From the NCBI GenBank assembly GCA_032250585.1, contig JAVVFH010000050.1, forward strand, positions 1 through 16,842: a DNA stretch of 16,842 nt. The letters run 5' to 3'. The translations under genes were made by a program, and so were the position numbers. The DNA comes from JAVVFH01 sp032250585. GTDB taxonomy: Bacteria; Pseudomonadota; Gammaproteobacteria; Xanthomonadales; SZUA-36. Positions 1 to 7,175 of this stretch are shown here, piece by piece (position 1 is the stretch's first letter; every line of letters begins with the position of its first letter). The notes under the pieces were generated by a model. That model saw only the letters and a list, made by a program, of their open reading frames with translations, made no database searches and was not told where the DNA came from.

Positions 1-798
1 CTGCACGAAGAGCGGGTGCGGGGCTTCATTCGCCGGCTGGGAAAGCGCCAGTTCGTGCAGGTGAATCTCGCGTCTCTGTTCGGGCGCACGCTCGACTGGC
101 TGATCCAGGACGGGCGGCACCAGCAGGTGCTGACTCAGTCGCTGCGCTACGCGGTGATGATGTTGCACGAGCACCGGGACACGATCCGGGGCAATGTTCA
201 GCGCGAGAGCCCCTGGTGGCTGCCGGGTTTCGTGGACGACCGGATTGTCGTGCAGATGCTCGATCGCATCGAAACCCTGCTGGTCGAGATGTCGCTGGAT
301 CCGGAACATCCCGTGCGCGACGATTTCAACCGCTGGATGGAGGACTGGGCGCAGGAATTGCGGCACGGGCCCGAGCAGCGGCAGCGCTATGAGCGTCTGA
401 AGCGCGAATTACTCGACAACGAAAAACTGCAGGATTACCTGTACGAACTCTGGGCCGATCTGGTCCTTGGCCTGGAGCGCGATCTGGCCAATCCGGAATC
501 ACGGTTGCGCGGACAGCTCGACAGGCTGGTTGAAGGTTTGGCGGAAGAAATGGAACAGGACGCGGAAATGCAGTCCTGGGTCAATGACTGGCTGACCGAT
601 TCGGCGGTGCTGGTCGTTGAGGAAAACCGCCATGCCATCGCCAGTCTGATCAGCGATACGGTGCGCAATTGGGACGCGGCCGACACCGGCGACCGGGTGG
701 AACTGGCTATCGGCCGTGATCTGCAGTTCATACGGGTCAACGGGACGCTGGTCGGCGGTCTCGTCGGGTTGGTGATTCATGCAGTCAAATTGCTTTAG
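1..798 (+). CDS. DUF445 (YjiN-type) membrane protein, 5' partial
   Basis: The reading frame is open from base 1 and ends at TAG 796-798, so the start lies outside the window; 265 residues are visible. They match the C-terminal part of the DUF445/YjiN family, whose molecular function is not established. Family hallmarks seen: the SPWWLPGFVDDRIV stretch, the following DPEHPVRDDFNRW segment, long charged amphipathic helices, and a C-terminal VNGTLVGGLVGLVIHAV segment that should be the closing membrane helix. Members usually start with membrane helices and an AxADWFAVTALF-type motif, which would lie upstream here. The gene converges on the asparaginase-domain gene; 100 nt with an inverted repeat separate them. 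The family call is firm; no function is claimed. Confidence 0.85.
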   Translation: MHEERVRGFIRRLGKRQFVQVNLASLFGRTLDWLIQDGRHQQVLTQSLRYAVMMLHEHRDTIRGNVQRESPWWLPGFVDDRIVVQMLDRIETLLVEMSLDPEHPVRDDFNRWMEDWAQELRHGPEQRQRYERLKRELLDNEKLQDYLYELWADLVLGLERDLANPESRLRGQLDRLVEGLAEEMEQDAEMQSWVNDWLTDSAVLVVEENRHAIASLISDTVRNWDAADTGDRVELAIGRDLQFIRVNGTLVGGLVGLVIHAVKLL

Positions 799-827
799 AA
801 AGCGCCGCCAGGCCGCCTGGTCACGAG

Positions 828-890
828 ACTGTAGCGGCTTCAGCCGCGATCTTGTCCAAACCCTTCGAGGCTGAAGCCATCTCCCACAGT
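828..890. repeat. REP-like imperfect inverted repeat (copy 1)
   Basis: Left arm 828-849 (ACTGTAGCGGCTTCAGCCGCGA) pairs with the reverse complement of right arm 864-890, which shares the core GGCTTCAGCC and the outer ACTGT. The left arm lacks a few bases (GGG) present in the right arm. The intervening loop is about 14 nt. It lies between the convergent DUF445 and asparaginase genes. The same core recurs at 4419-4494 and 4534-4548. Short gene-end palindromes of this kind are known as REP/BIME elements in Pseudomonas and relatives. No RAYT-type transposase is present here. The unit could help end transcription or protect mRNA 3' ends, but that is inference. Confidence 0.75.
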
Positions 891-898
891 CGAGGGCT

Positions 899-1387
899 TT
901 ACAGTGGCTCGAAGCGGTTTTCCCGGCGGTTCTTGCGCACGCTCCCGGGAGGCCAGATTTTGCCGTTCATCGCGATGTACACGCCCGGCGGCAGGCACTG
1001 CACGGCGCCGACGGCGCAGCCGATATTGAAGATTGCGTCCGAATCACGAAAACGCGCCGGATTCAGGGCGCCCGTCAGAACGATGGTTTTGCCGTCCAGC
1101 GCGACCAGTTGCGCGGCGGTTTCGACCATGCTGTCGGTGCCGTGGGTGATTAGCACGTGACTCGTGTCGGCTGCATCGACCGCTGAACGTATCAGTTGCC
1201 GATCGCGGTCATTCATATCCAGGCTGTCCTTGCGCATCAGCGCCGTCACCTCGAAATCGAAAGCCACGTCCATCGCCGTCAGGATCTGGCTGATTTGCGG
1301 CTCCCCGACCTGGTAGTCACTCTTTTCATCGAAGTAGATTTTGTCGATGGTGCCGCCGGTGGTGATGATGAGCAGTTTTGAAGTCAT
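899..1387 (-). CDS. short stand-alone asparaginase-domain protein
   Basis: A 162-residue protein matching only the N-terminal domain of type I/II asparaginases (about 330 residues). It has the first nucleophile motif TTGGTIDK (residues 9-16, Thr13), KDSLDM (53-58) and the second motif THGTDSM (81-87, Thr84-Asp85). The LTGALNPARF segment (104-113) also fits the family. The C-terminal domain is absent. By eye, the Lys that pairs with the Thr-Asp motif in full enzymes (Lys162 of E. coli AnsB) has no counterpart: the segment reads GAVQCLPPG. To my knowledge, similarly short proteins occur in other Gammaproteobacteria, so this is probably a family and not a decayed gene. Amide hydrolysis is therefore possible but unproven. 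Start ATG 1385-1387, TAA stop at 899-901. It is divergent from the large unknown gene, with 39 nt between the starts. Confidence 0.85.
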   Translation of the reverse strand: MTSKLLIITTGGTIDKIYFDEKSDYQVGEPQISQILTAMDVAFDFEVTALMRKDSLDMNDRDRQLIRSAVDAADTSHVLITHGTDSMVETAAQLVALDGKTIVLTGALNPARFRDSDAIFNIGCAVGAVQCLPPGVYIAMNGKIWPPGSVRKNRRENRFEPL

Positions 1388-1426
1388 TCGCGTAGTATAT
1401 CCCCCGTCGTCGCGAATTTGGATTGA

Positions 1427-4400
1427 GTGTCATCGGTGTTTTCCCCCGGGCTGAAAGCTGCCTCCAGGCTGCGAAAATTCGTCGTTCCCGCTGCGGTGCC
1501 GCTGTTGCTGATCGCGTTGATCTGCAGACCGCTCGCGGCGCTGGAAGTCGCGGCGCAGGGCCTGCCCGAAAGCCGTCACCTGGCCGCCTCGCTGTCTGAC
1601 CCGGAGTCCCGCACGGATACCTTGACGACGCTTTTGGCCTTGGCGCATCTGATACAGTACGGCGCGGCCCCGGCGGAGTCCGACATCGCAGCCCTGGCGG
1701 ACCGTTTCCGGGACGAGCGGTCGTGGCTGGAACGGCTGGCCGGCCGGTACGACGTTCTGCCCGTCCGCGGCAGCCAGTTCGATCCGGGAGCCTGGTTTGT
1801 TCTGCGGGAACTGGAGCAACATGGGCTGCCGGTGACCGAGGTCGTCTCACCGGTCGGGCCGGGTCTCGACGCGTTGCTGCGCCAGCTGTTCGACAGTTCG
1901 GACGTTCGGCTGGCGGCCGCTCTCCTGCCCGAAGCCTTGCGGCGCATCGAGCTCGAATCCGTCGCATTGTGGACGGAGTTGCTGCGCCGTACGCAGTCTG
2001 ACGAAAGGTTGCTAAAGCTTATCCAGGCGATCGATGAGCAATGGTTCGATGCCTGGATCGCTGCGGAACCGCCCGCGCCGATCCGTCGGGATGGCCCGGT
2101 CGGAGCGATTGACCAGGCCGCCGATCGGCTCGGCGTACTCATGGCCAACGCGTTGCTGCCTCAGGCGCCGGACCCTCTGCAGCTCAAGCGGTTGCGTTTT
2201 GATTTGTATTCCGCCATGCCAGCCCTGGGGCCGGATGAAAGAAGGGAAGCCGTTTACCTGCTTGCACTGGCCTCTGCCGTGGACGGTCTGCAGGATCGTC
2301 ACTACCTGGCTTTCGCGGAGTCGCTGCTGTGGATCGTTTCCGAATTGTTATTGTCGGTGGATGACTCGATAGCGCAGGCCGTCGAGGAACCGCGCACGGA
2401 AACTCCCGGTCCGAGGGCGGAGTCCGCAGCTGCAGGCGATTCGGCTGGGAGCGAGGAGAATGAGCCGCCCGCTGCGACTGTTGGTGATCAGGCCATTTCG
2501 GTGCTGCCGGGTTTGCTCACCGAATGGTTGCCGCCTTTTTCCAGCGCCTATGCGCGGGAGTTTGCAGGGGTGGACCCCCGGATAAACGCGGTCTTGGCCA
2601 CGGTCTTCGATGTCGCGCAGTACCTGCAAAACCCGGCGGCTCTCGACACCGGCCGTCTGACCATGTTGCAGGAGGAAATCGCCGACGCCGTCGCGCAGTT
2701 CGTGCTGCTGCTTCCCGAGATGGGTTTTTATTTCGACCAGCCTGTGCGTGCTCGAATTGCGGAGGAGTCCGCCATCTGCACGAGCCTTGTCGCAGCGGCC
2801 GCGAACCCGGACCTGCCGGCGCTCACGCGCAAGCAATTCGATGGCTGCCTGGAGAGCATGGTGGAGATGGCCGCCACTACCGCTCGGCGCGGTGAACTGG
2901 CAGGTGGTATGGCAGGACCTTTCGGCCTCGACCAATTGCGCCGGGAGCTGCTGCTGACGCCCGCGCAGCGTATCAACTACCTCGTCGGCTTGCTGCATGC
3001 GCAGTACGCAAGCAGCTGTCAACCCCCCGCCGAGCCGCTGCCCAACCCGATCGAATGGGCCGGTCTGGCAACACTGTTCACCTGGTTCGCGCAGCAGTCG
3101 CCCATTTATTTTCAGACGCCGGGTGGTGAAAGCCAGCTCAAACGTATGCGGGAGCACGGCCTGGAGCTGCAGCGCGTCATGGCTCAGCAACTGGACTGTA
3201 TCAGCGGCGCCGGCACCGGGATCAACGATCCGTTGGTCCGCGGACTCGCGGACTATAGGAAAGCGCTCGGCGCGCTGAGCGACAGCATCCGGGAGGCGGA
3301 CCGGACGTTTCGCGCCGCCCGGCTGAAAAAAGGTGCCGACGTGGTGCTGGAGCGCGACGCATCGCAGACCACGGCGTACCGTTCCGGTGAACTGGCGATC
3401 GGGCCCTGCAATCCGGAGCGAGTCTGTGGAATGTCGGGTGAACTCGAGTCGACACGTGCCTTGGTCGGCTTGTTTCCGCAACCTTACCTGATCGCCGATC
3501 AGACCGGGCTGGGTCGTGTCGAGATCTGTTACGATCACATGAAATGGGTGAATCGTCGCGCGGAGCCGGTGCGCGCAGACGACGCGCAGGTCGCGAACTA
3601 CTTCGGCAGCCTGAGTTTCGAACTGGTCGGGCGCTATCGTCATAACGGTGAAATTTCGGAGGTTTTCAGCTCGCGCTTCGTCAGCCCGGATGAATATCAC
3701 TACCTGTTCGCCGCGGCGAGTGATGAAGTTTTGCAGGACAATTGCCCGACGGAGTGGGAAGGCCAGAAGATCGTCACGGACATGCCGCAGCGGCGCGTCC
3801 GGGTTGTTCCTGACAGACTGACCTATCTTGCCGCGGCCCGCCAAAAGCCGTCGTCGATCATTCAGGCCAACTGGAGCCGTGGCGCGGAATGGCGAGACTG
3901 GTTCGTCACGAGGCTGGGCGTCGGGGCATTCGAATTCGAAGCCGATTCCACGATCATAGACCACGTAAACCGACACCTTAAGGCCTTGTACGAGGCCGAA
4001 CAATCGGAGTTGTACGGCTTGCTGCTGCGGCCCTCCGAGGGTGGCGGCGCCGATACCAACGGTTCGCTGGTCCGGCAACTGGCGCAGGTGACCACCCGCA
4101 AGGCGCTGGTCCGGGCGCAGCTGAATCTGTTTTATCCGGACTTGCTGCTGCATTCCGACACGCTTCGCGGGTTTTTCGAAGGTCACGACGCATTACTCGA
4201 CCGGGCGGTATTGAGACGGTATCGGGAACGGGGCGTCGCGGTGGAGTCTGTTGGCGCAGCCGGCGTGGCCCAACTCGAACGCTTGGAGGCTGAATGGAAT
4301 CGGCAGCCGGGCCAGCTGCGCCGATCCGGTTCGACGGAAATCGGTGTCGCACACGCCCTGGTGCGTCTCAATGCGCTTTACGCAGAGTTTTTCGGCGTCC

Positions 4401-4480
4401 CCGAACCCGGCGGAGCGCCTGTGCCCGTGGCAGCTTCAGCCGCGAATGGGCCGGCTTCGAGCAGAAAAGATCGCGGCTGA
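1427..4480 (+). CDS. large exported protein of unknown function (1017 aa)
   Basis: I do not recognise this protein. The start is taken as GTG 1427; a weak GGA lies about 5 nt upstream and no ATG is close. Residues 1-17 are basic and 18-38 hydrophobic (VVPAAVPLLLIALICRPLAA), a Sec-type signal with likely cleavage near residue 38. The mature chain is mostly helical and Leu/Ala-rich. An acidic, Pro/Ala-rich linker at about 319-355 separates an N-terminal helical half from the rest. Eight cysteines follow the linker (451, 474, 531, 591, 661, 667, 701, 773), an even number compatible with periplasmic disulfides. Residues 650-830 look most globular, with many aromatic residues and likely beta strands. 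Residues 998-1017 are encoded by a REP-like repeat and are probably not functional. No catalytic motif or internal repeat was found. The codon and GC pattern resembles the neighbours, so it does not look foreign. Confidence 0.8.
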   Translation: MSSVFSPGLKAASRLRKFVVPAAVPLLLIALICRPLAALEVAAQGLPESRHLAASLSDPESRTDTLTTLLALAHLIQYGAAPAESDIAALADRFRDERSWLERLAGRYDVLPVRGSQFDPGAWFVLRELEQHGLPVTEVVSPVGPGLDALLRQLFDSSDVRLAAALLPEALRRIELESVALWTELLRRTQSDERLLKLIQAIDEQWFDAWIAAEPPAPIRRDGPVGAIDQAADRLGVLMANALLPQAPDPLQLKRLRFDLYSAMPALGPDERREAVYLLALASAVDGLQDRHYLAFAESLLWIVSELLLSVDDSIAQAVEEPRTETPGPRAESAAAGDSAGSEENEPPAATVGDQAISVLPGLLTEWLPPFSSAYAREFAGVDPRINAVLATVFDVAQYLQNPAALDTGRLTMLQEEIADAVAQFVLLLPEMGFYFDQPVRARIAEESAICTSLVAAAANPDLPALTRKQFDGCLESMVEMAATTARRGELAGGMAGPFGLDQLRRELLLTPAQRINYLVGLLHAQYASSCQPPAEPLPNPIEWAGLATLFTWFAQQSPIYFQTPGGESQLKRMREHGLELQRVMAQQLDCISGAGTGINDPLVRGLADYRKALGALSDSIREADRTFRAARLKKGADVVLERDASQTTAYRSGELAIGPCNPERVCGMSGELESTRALVGLFPQPYLIADQTGLGRVEICYDHMKWVNRRAEPVRADDAQVANYFGSLSFELVGRYRHNGEISEVFSSRFVSPDEYHYLFAAASDEVLQDNCPTEWEGQKIVTDMPQRRVRVVPDRLTYLAAARQKPSSIIQANWSRGAEWRDWFVTRLGVGAFEFEADSTIIDHVNRHLKALYEAEQSELYGLLLRPSEGGGADTNGSLVRQLAQVTTRKALVRAQLNLFYPDLLLHSDTLRGFFEGHDALLDRAVLRRYRERGVAVESVGAAGVAQLERLEAEWNRQPGQLRRSGSTEIGVAHALVRLNALYAEFFGVPEPGGAPVPVAASAANGPASSRKDRG

Positions 4481-4494
4481 AGCCGCTCCCACAG
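4419..4494. repeat. REP-like inverted repeat (copy 2), overlapping a gene end
   Basis: Arms 4419-4444 and 4469-4494 pair through CTTCAGCCGCGA/TCGCGGCTGAAG, extended to 16 positions with one mismatch. The outer ends are CTGTG and CACAG. The right arm read backwards gives CTGTGGGAGCGGCTTCAGCC, the cleanest copy in the window. The loop is 24 nt. The left arm and loop lie in frame inside the large unknown gene, and that gene's TGA stop (4478-4480) is part of the GGCTGAAGCC core. A hairpin this long between convergent genes could act as a transcription stop, though no T-tract follows. Confidence 0.8.
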
Positions 4495-4523
4495 AATGGG
4501 CTGATCTGCTCCTGGCCAGTAAC

Positions 4524-4859
4524 TCAGGTTTTTTCGCGGCTGAAACCCAACGCTGTGAGCACGAAGATCATGACCAGCAGCGTCTGCAGCAAAGCAGGCA
4601 AGCGTTGCGGCGGATTACTCCAGGCTTCTGTCGCTCCGACCACGAGGTACAGCATCAGCAGGTAACCGGCCCAGGTGATGCTGCGCAGCGAGCCATTCAG
4701 CACGCCGCGCAGCGGCAGCAGCAGCGGCACGGTCGCCACTGCTGCCAGCAGCCAGAGGCTGGCGCCGTGAGGTGGCGGCAGGAGGGCGTGCCAGATCGTC
4801 TGTAATGCGATCAGCGCGAGGTAGCACACGCGCAGCGCCAGCAGCCAGCCCGTGTGCAT
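4524..4859 (-). CDS. DUF2069 small integral membrane protein
   Basis: A 111-residue, very hydrophobic protein with four predicted membrane helices (about residues 4-22, 34-52, 61-78 and 89-106). The segments WAGYLLMLYLVVGATEAWSN and the WHALLPPP loop fit the DUF2069 family of inner-membrane proteins, whose function is unknown. The ATG (4857-4859) overlaps the wrbA stop by one base (TGATG), so translation is probably coupled. A longer upstream reading in this frame would lie entirely inside wrbA and is rejected. It is the last gene of an arsC-wrbA-DUF2069 operon. The C-terminal codons for GFSREKT read through a half repeat (4534-4548), so the gene end has probably been reshaped by the repeat. 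Confidence 0.85.
   Translation of the reverse strand: MHTGWLLALRVCYLALIALQTIWHALLPPPHGASLWLLAAVATVPLLLPLRGVLNGSLRSITWAGYLLMLYLVVGATEAWSNPPQRLPALLQTLLVMIFVLTALGFSREKT
4534..4548. repeat. half copy of the GGCTTCAGCC repeat
   Basis: The plus strand reads TCGCGGCTGAAACCC. This matches the right-arm core of the repeat at 4471-4484 (TCGCGGCTGAAGCC) with one change, in direct orientation, 63 nt downstream. No second arm is obvious. It encodes the C-terminal tail of the DUF2069 protein on the opposite strand. Confidence 0.55.
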
Positions 4860-5452
4860 CAGTCGTTGGCGAGCCGGAGAGCGGTATCGGCAACGCGCCT
4901 TCCGAGCGCGCGGCACAGGCGGATTTCGTCTTCGTCCAGATCCCGATCGCCTTCCCATCCGGCAACATGGCCTGCGCCGTAAGGGGAACCGCCGCCTTTG
5001 GTGTGCAGCAGCGAGGATTCGGAAAAGGGAATTCCGACGATCAGCATGCCGTGGTGCAGCAGCGGCAGCATCATGCTCAGCGGCGTGCTCTCCTGCCCGC
5101 CGTGCTGTGTGGCGGTGCTCGTGAAGAACCCGGCCGGCTTTCCTTCGAGGCGGCCTGAAAACCACTCGGCCGAGGTTCCGTCGATGAAATACTTCAGCGC
5201 TGCGGCCATATTGCCAAAGCGCGTGGGGCTGCCGAGCACCAGCCCGGCACATTCGGCGAGGTCTGCACGGCTGACGTAGGGCGGCCCGGACTCGGGGACC
5301 TGCGTGACCCCGCGCTGCAGGCCGTCGCTGACCGGCGCCACGGTGCGGAGGCGTGCCGAAGCGCCCTCCGCCTGCTCCACGCCGCGTGCCACATGGCGCG
5401 CCATCGCGGCGGTGTGTCCGTGCAGGCTGTAATAGAGAACGAGAATTTCCAT
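4859..5452 (-). CDS. wrbA: WrbA-type NAD(P)H:quinone oxidoreductase (flavoprotein)
   Basis: A 197-residue flavodoxin-fold protein. WrbA enzymes bind FMN and reduce quinones by two electrons with NAD(P)H, avoiding semiquinone radicals in the cytoplasm. Visible motifs: the FMN phosphate loop YYSLHGHTA (7-15), the isoalloxazine-contact loop GSPTRFGNM (74-82), TSTATQHGGQE (111-121) and GGGSPYGAGH (153-162). The length is typical for the family. Start ATG 5450-5452; no strong Shine-Dalgarno sequence is visible. It lies 24 nt downstream of arsC and shares one base with the DUF2069 start, so the three genes are probably one transcript. The redox role fits the neighbouring ArsC-fold protein. Confidence 0.93.
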   Translation of the reverse strand: MEILVLYYSLHGHTAAMARHVARGVEQAEGASARLRTVAPVSDGLQRGVTQVPESGPPYVSRADLAECAGLVLGSPTRFGNMAAALKYFIDGTSAEWFSGRLEGKPAGFFTSTATQHGGQESTPLSMMLPLLHHGMLIVGIPFSESSLLHTKGGGSPYGAGHVAGWEGDRDLDEDEIRLCRALGRRVADTALRLAND

Positions 5453-5476
5453 CGGTGGACGGCGCCTGTGTTCAGC

Positions 5477-5824
5477 TCAGAGTATTTCGAGTACCGCTTC
5501 GGGCGGCCGGCCGATGGCGGCGCGGCCGTTGGCGAGCACGATGGGACGCTCGATCAGGCGCGGGTTTGCGACCATGGCATCGATCAGGTTCTCTTCGCTG
5601 AGCGATTCATCGTTAAGTGCCTGCTCACGGTATTCGGGCTCTCCCTTCCTGATCAGCTGCCGTGCTGGAATGCCGAGTTTATCGAGGATCGAGCGCAGTT
5701 CATCGCGGTCCGGTGGCGCTACCAGGTACAGTCGAACCGTGGGTTTTAAACCGCGCTCCTCGAGCAAGGCAAGGGTCGCCCGTGACTTGGAGCAGCGCGG
5801 GTTATGCAGGATTTCGATGGTCAT
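5477..5824 (-). CDS. arsC: ArsC-family (YfgD-like) thioredoxin-fold reductase
   Basis: A 115-residue ArsC/Spx-fold protein. The N-terminal HNPRCSKSR motif (7-15) carries the single redox cysteine, Cys11, as in glutaredoxin-dependent arsenate reductases. The C-terminal part has ERPIVLANGRAAIGRPPE (92-109) with the Arg residues that bind oxyanion in ArsC. Sequence and length are closest to E. coli YfgD as I remember it, so arsenate may not be the physiological substrate. No arsR or arsB is nearby, which also argues against a dedicated arsenic operon. Start ATG 5822-5824 with an AAGAGA element upstream. A longer in-frame reading to 6001 would run into yihY and is rejected. It is the first gene of the arsC-wrbA-DUF2069 operon. 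Confidence 0.9.
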   Translation of the reverse strand: MTIEILHNPRCSKSRATLALLEERGLKPTVRLYLVAPPDRDELRSILDKLGIPARQLIRKGEPEYREQALNDESLSEENLIDAMVANPRLIERPIVLANGRAAIGRPPEAVLEIL

Positions 5825-5863
5825 TTCGAATCTCTTGTTAGAATGTCGGCGGAACAGGCGTCC

Positions 5864-5878
5864 GTGCATTCTATGCAC
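5864..5878. promoter_or_regulatory. perfect 15-bp palindrome, candidate operator
   Basis: GTGCAT-TCT-ATGCAC is a perfect 6-bp inverted repeat with a 3-nt spacer, in the divergent arsC/yihY region. It covers the candidate arsC -10 box and lies 34 nt before the yihY start. Its size and symmetry fit a dimeric regulator. A regulator or other function is inference only. Confidence 0.4.
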
Positions 5879-5896
5879 AGTCAATGGCGGCGTAAA
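5868..5896 (-). promoter_or_regulatory. candidate sigma70 promoter for the arsC operon
   Basis: On the minus strand, TTTACG (5896-5891; 4/6 to TTGACA) and TAGAAT (5873-5868; 5/6 to TATAAT) are separated by 17 nt. Transcription would start around 5861, giving a leader of about 35 nt before arsC. It is the best promoter-like pair seen in this divergent region. No comparably good pair was found for yihY. Confidence 0.45.
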
Positions 5897-5901
5897 CGGG
5901 C

Positions 5902-5906
5902 AGGAG
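5902..5906 (+). promoter_or_regulatory. Shine-Dalgarno deciding the yihY start
   Basis: AGGAG, six bases before ATG 5913. It fixes the start and rules out the long upstream extension of the same frame, which would run through arsC on the other strand. Confidence 0.8.
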
Positions 5907-5912
5907 CCATGC

Positions 5913-7175
5913 ATGAACGGGGAAGTGGAGCGGGAAGGGGATTTGCAGCAGCACTGGACTCGCACCCAGCGGCTGGCAAAGCACGCCTGGATACACTTCA
6001 AGCAGGATCGCGCGCTGGAAGAGGCGGCCTCGCTCAGTTACACCAGCCTGCTGGCCCTGGTGCCGCTGCTGGCGGTCATTTTTGGAATCATCGCGGCTTT
6101 CCCGGTGTTCCGACAGTGGTCCGATAAACTCAAGAGTTTTATTTTTACCAACTTTCTCCCCGCGACCGGCGAGCAGATCGAATCCCACATCAACAATTTT
6201 CTGGCCAGCGTCAGCAGCCTGACGCTGCCGGGAACCGTCGTGCTGATCGTGACGGCGCTGCTGCTGATGTTTCGCATCGAGGTGGCCTTCAACCGCATCT
6301 GGCGCGTCGATCAGCCACGCTCCCTGATGAACCGCATCGTTGTTTACTGGGCGGTGCTGACGCTGGCGCCGATCCTGATCGCCGCGGCCATAGCGCTCAG
6401 CGCGCAGAACCTTTCACGGCCCTTCTGGGTCGATGAAGGCCTTGGACCCTTCTGGCACGGCTTGGGCATTTTTGCCTTGACCTGGCTGTTGATCACCATC
6501 ATGTTCCTGCTGGTTCCGAACCGCCGGGTCCGGCTCAAAAGCGCGTTGGCGGGCGCTTTTTTGAGCGCCGTGCTGTTCGAAGTCGCAAAGCAGGGCTTCG
6601 TGGCCTGGGTCAGCAACGCCAACTACACCGTGATATACGGCGCCCTGGCGACCGTGCCTATTTTCCTGGTTTGGGTCTATCTCGTCTGGACCGTGATTCT
6701 GCTCGGCGCATCGCTGGCGGCCTCACTGACGACGTACAGCCACCATCATCGCCTGGAAGGCCGCTGGCCGGACCGCTGGGAATTCCTGCTGGTCTACCGG
6801 CTGCTGGGGCATCTGTGGACCGCTCAGCGCAAAGGGAAGGCTCTCGAGGATTACGAGTTGCTGGAACTTGAAAGGCACGTCAGCGAGCGTCAGTTGATGC
6901 GGCTGATGTCCGGTCTGCGTAAAAGCCAGCTTGTAGCCGTCGACGGCAGCGGCGCCTGGATGCTGGCACGGGACATCGATGAGCTCAGTCTGGGCGATCT
7001 GTACCGGCTCGGTGACTATTATCTGCCGCTGTCGGATGTCGAAAGGCTGCCCGCCAAGATGCACCGGGACCGCGAGTTTGTCGCTGCAATGAAACGCATC
7101 TCGGACTGTTCCGCGGAAGATCTGAACCGCTCACTGAGATCCATGTACCTGGATAAAAAGGAATCGAATTCATGA
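5913..7175 (+). CDS. yihY: YihY/UPF0761 family membrane protein (long form)
   Basis: A 420-residue protein of the YihY/BrkB family, sometimes annotated as ribonuclease BN, a name now known to be wrong for the E. coli protein. The cytoplasmic N-terminus runs to about residue 40. Then come the family signature EEAASLSYTSLLALVPLLAV (36-55) and six membrane helices, near 43-65, 104-123, 143-165, 184-203, 209-231 and 244-272. Other conserved features are FNRIWRVDQPRS (126-137) and the ANYTVIYGALATVPIFLVW stretch (236-254). The E. coli protein is about 290 residues. Here about 140 further soluble residues follow (280-420); ERHVSERQLMRLMSGLRKSQLV (320-341) looks like a winged-helix-type unit. The function is unknown. 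Its end overlaps the tlpA start by 4 nt (ATGA), so the two are probably co-translated. Confidence 0.9.
   Translation: MNGEVEREGDLQQHWTRTQRLAKHAWIHFKQDRALEEAASLSYTSLLALVPLLAVIFGIIAAFPVFRQWSDKLKSFIFTNFLPATGEQIESHINNFLASVSSLTLPGTVVLIVTALLLMFRIEVAFNRIWRVDQPRSLMNRIVVYWAVLTLAPILIAAAIALSAQNLSRPFWVDEGLGPFWHGLGIFALTWLLITIMFLLVPNRRVRLKSALAGAFLSAVLFEVAKQGFVAWVSNANYTVIYGALATVPIFLVWVYLVWTVILLGASLAASLTTYSHHHRLEGRWPDRWEFLLVYRLLGHLWTAQRKGKALEDYELLELERHVSERQLMRLMSGLRKSQLVAVDGSGAWMLARDIDELSLGDLYRLGDYYLPLSDVERLPAKMHRDREFVAAMKRISDCSAEDLNRSLRSMYLDKKESNS

Noticed and set aside
808..820. CCAGG-CCG-CCTGG as a terminator for the DUF445 gene
   Set aside because: It has a 5-bp stem with no T-tract after it.
899..1387. 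Asparaginase gene as a truncated pseudogene
   Set aside because: There are clean start and stop codons, no frameshift, and both Thr motifs are intact. Short stand-alone forms are, to my knowledge, known in related bacteria.
2348..4186. Long minus-strand open frame (612 codons) opposite the large unknown gene
   Set aside because: It has no signal, domain or ribosome site and shows the Arg/Gln/Pro-rich composition of an antisense shadow in GC-rich DNA. The plus frame is longer and has a proper signal peptide.
5514..5912. Upstream extension of the yihY frame
   Set aside because: It overlaps arsC on the other strand, has no family match, and the AGGAG at 5902-5906 marks the start at 5913.
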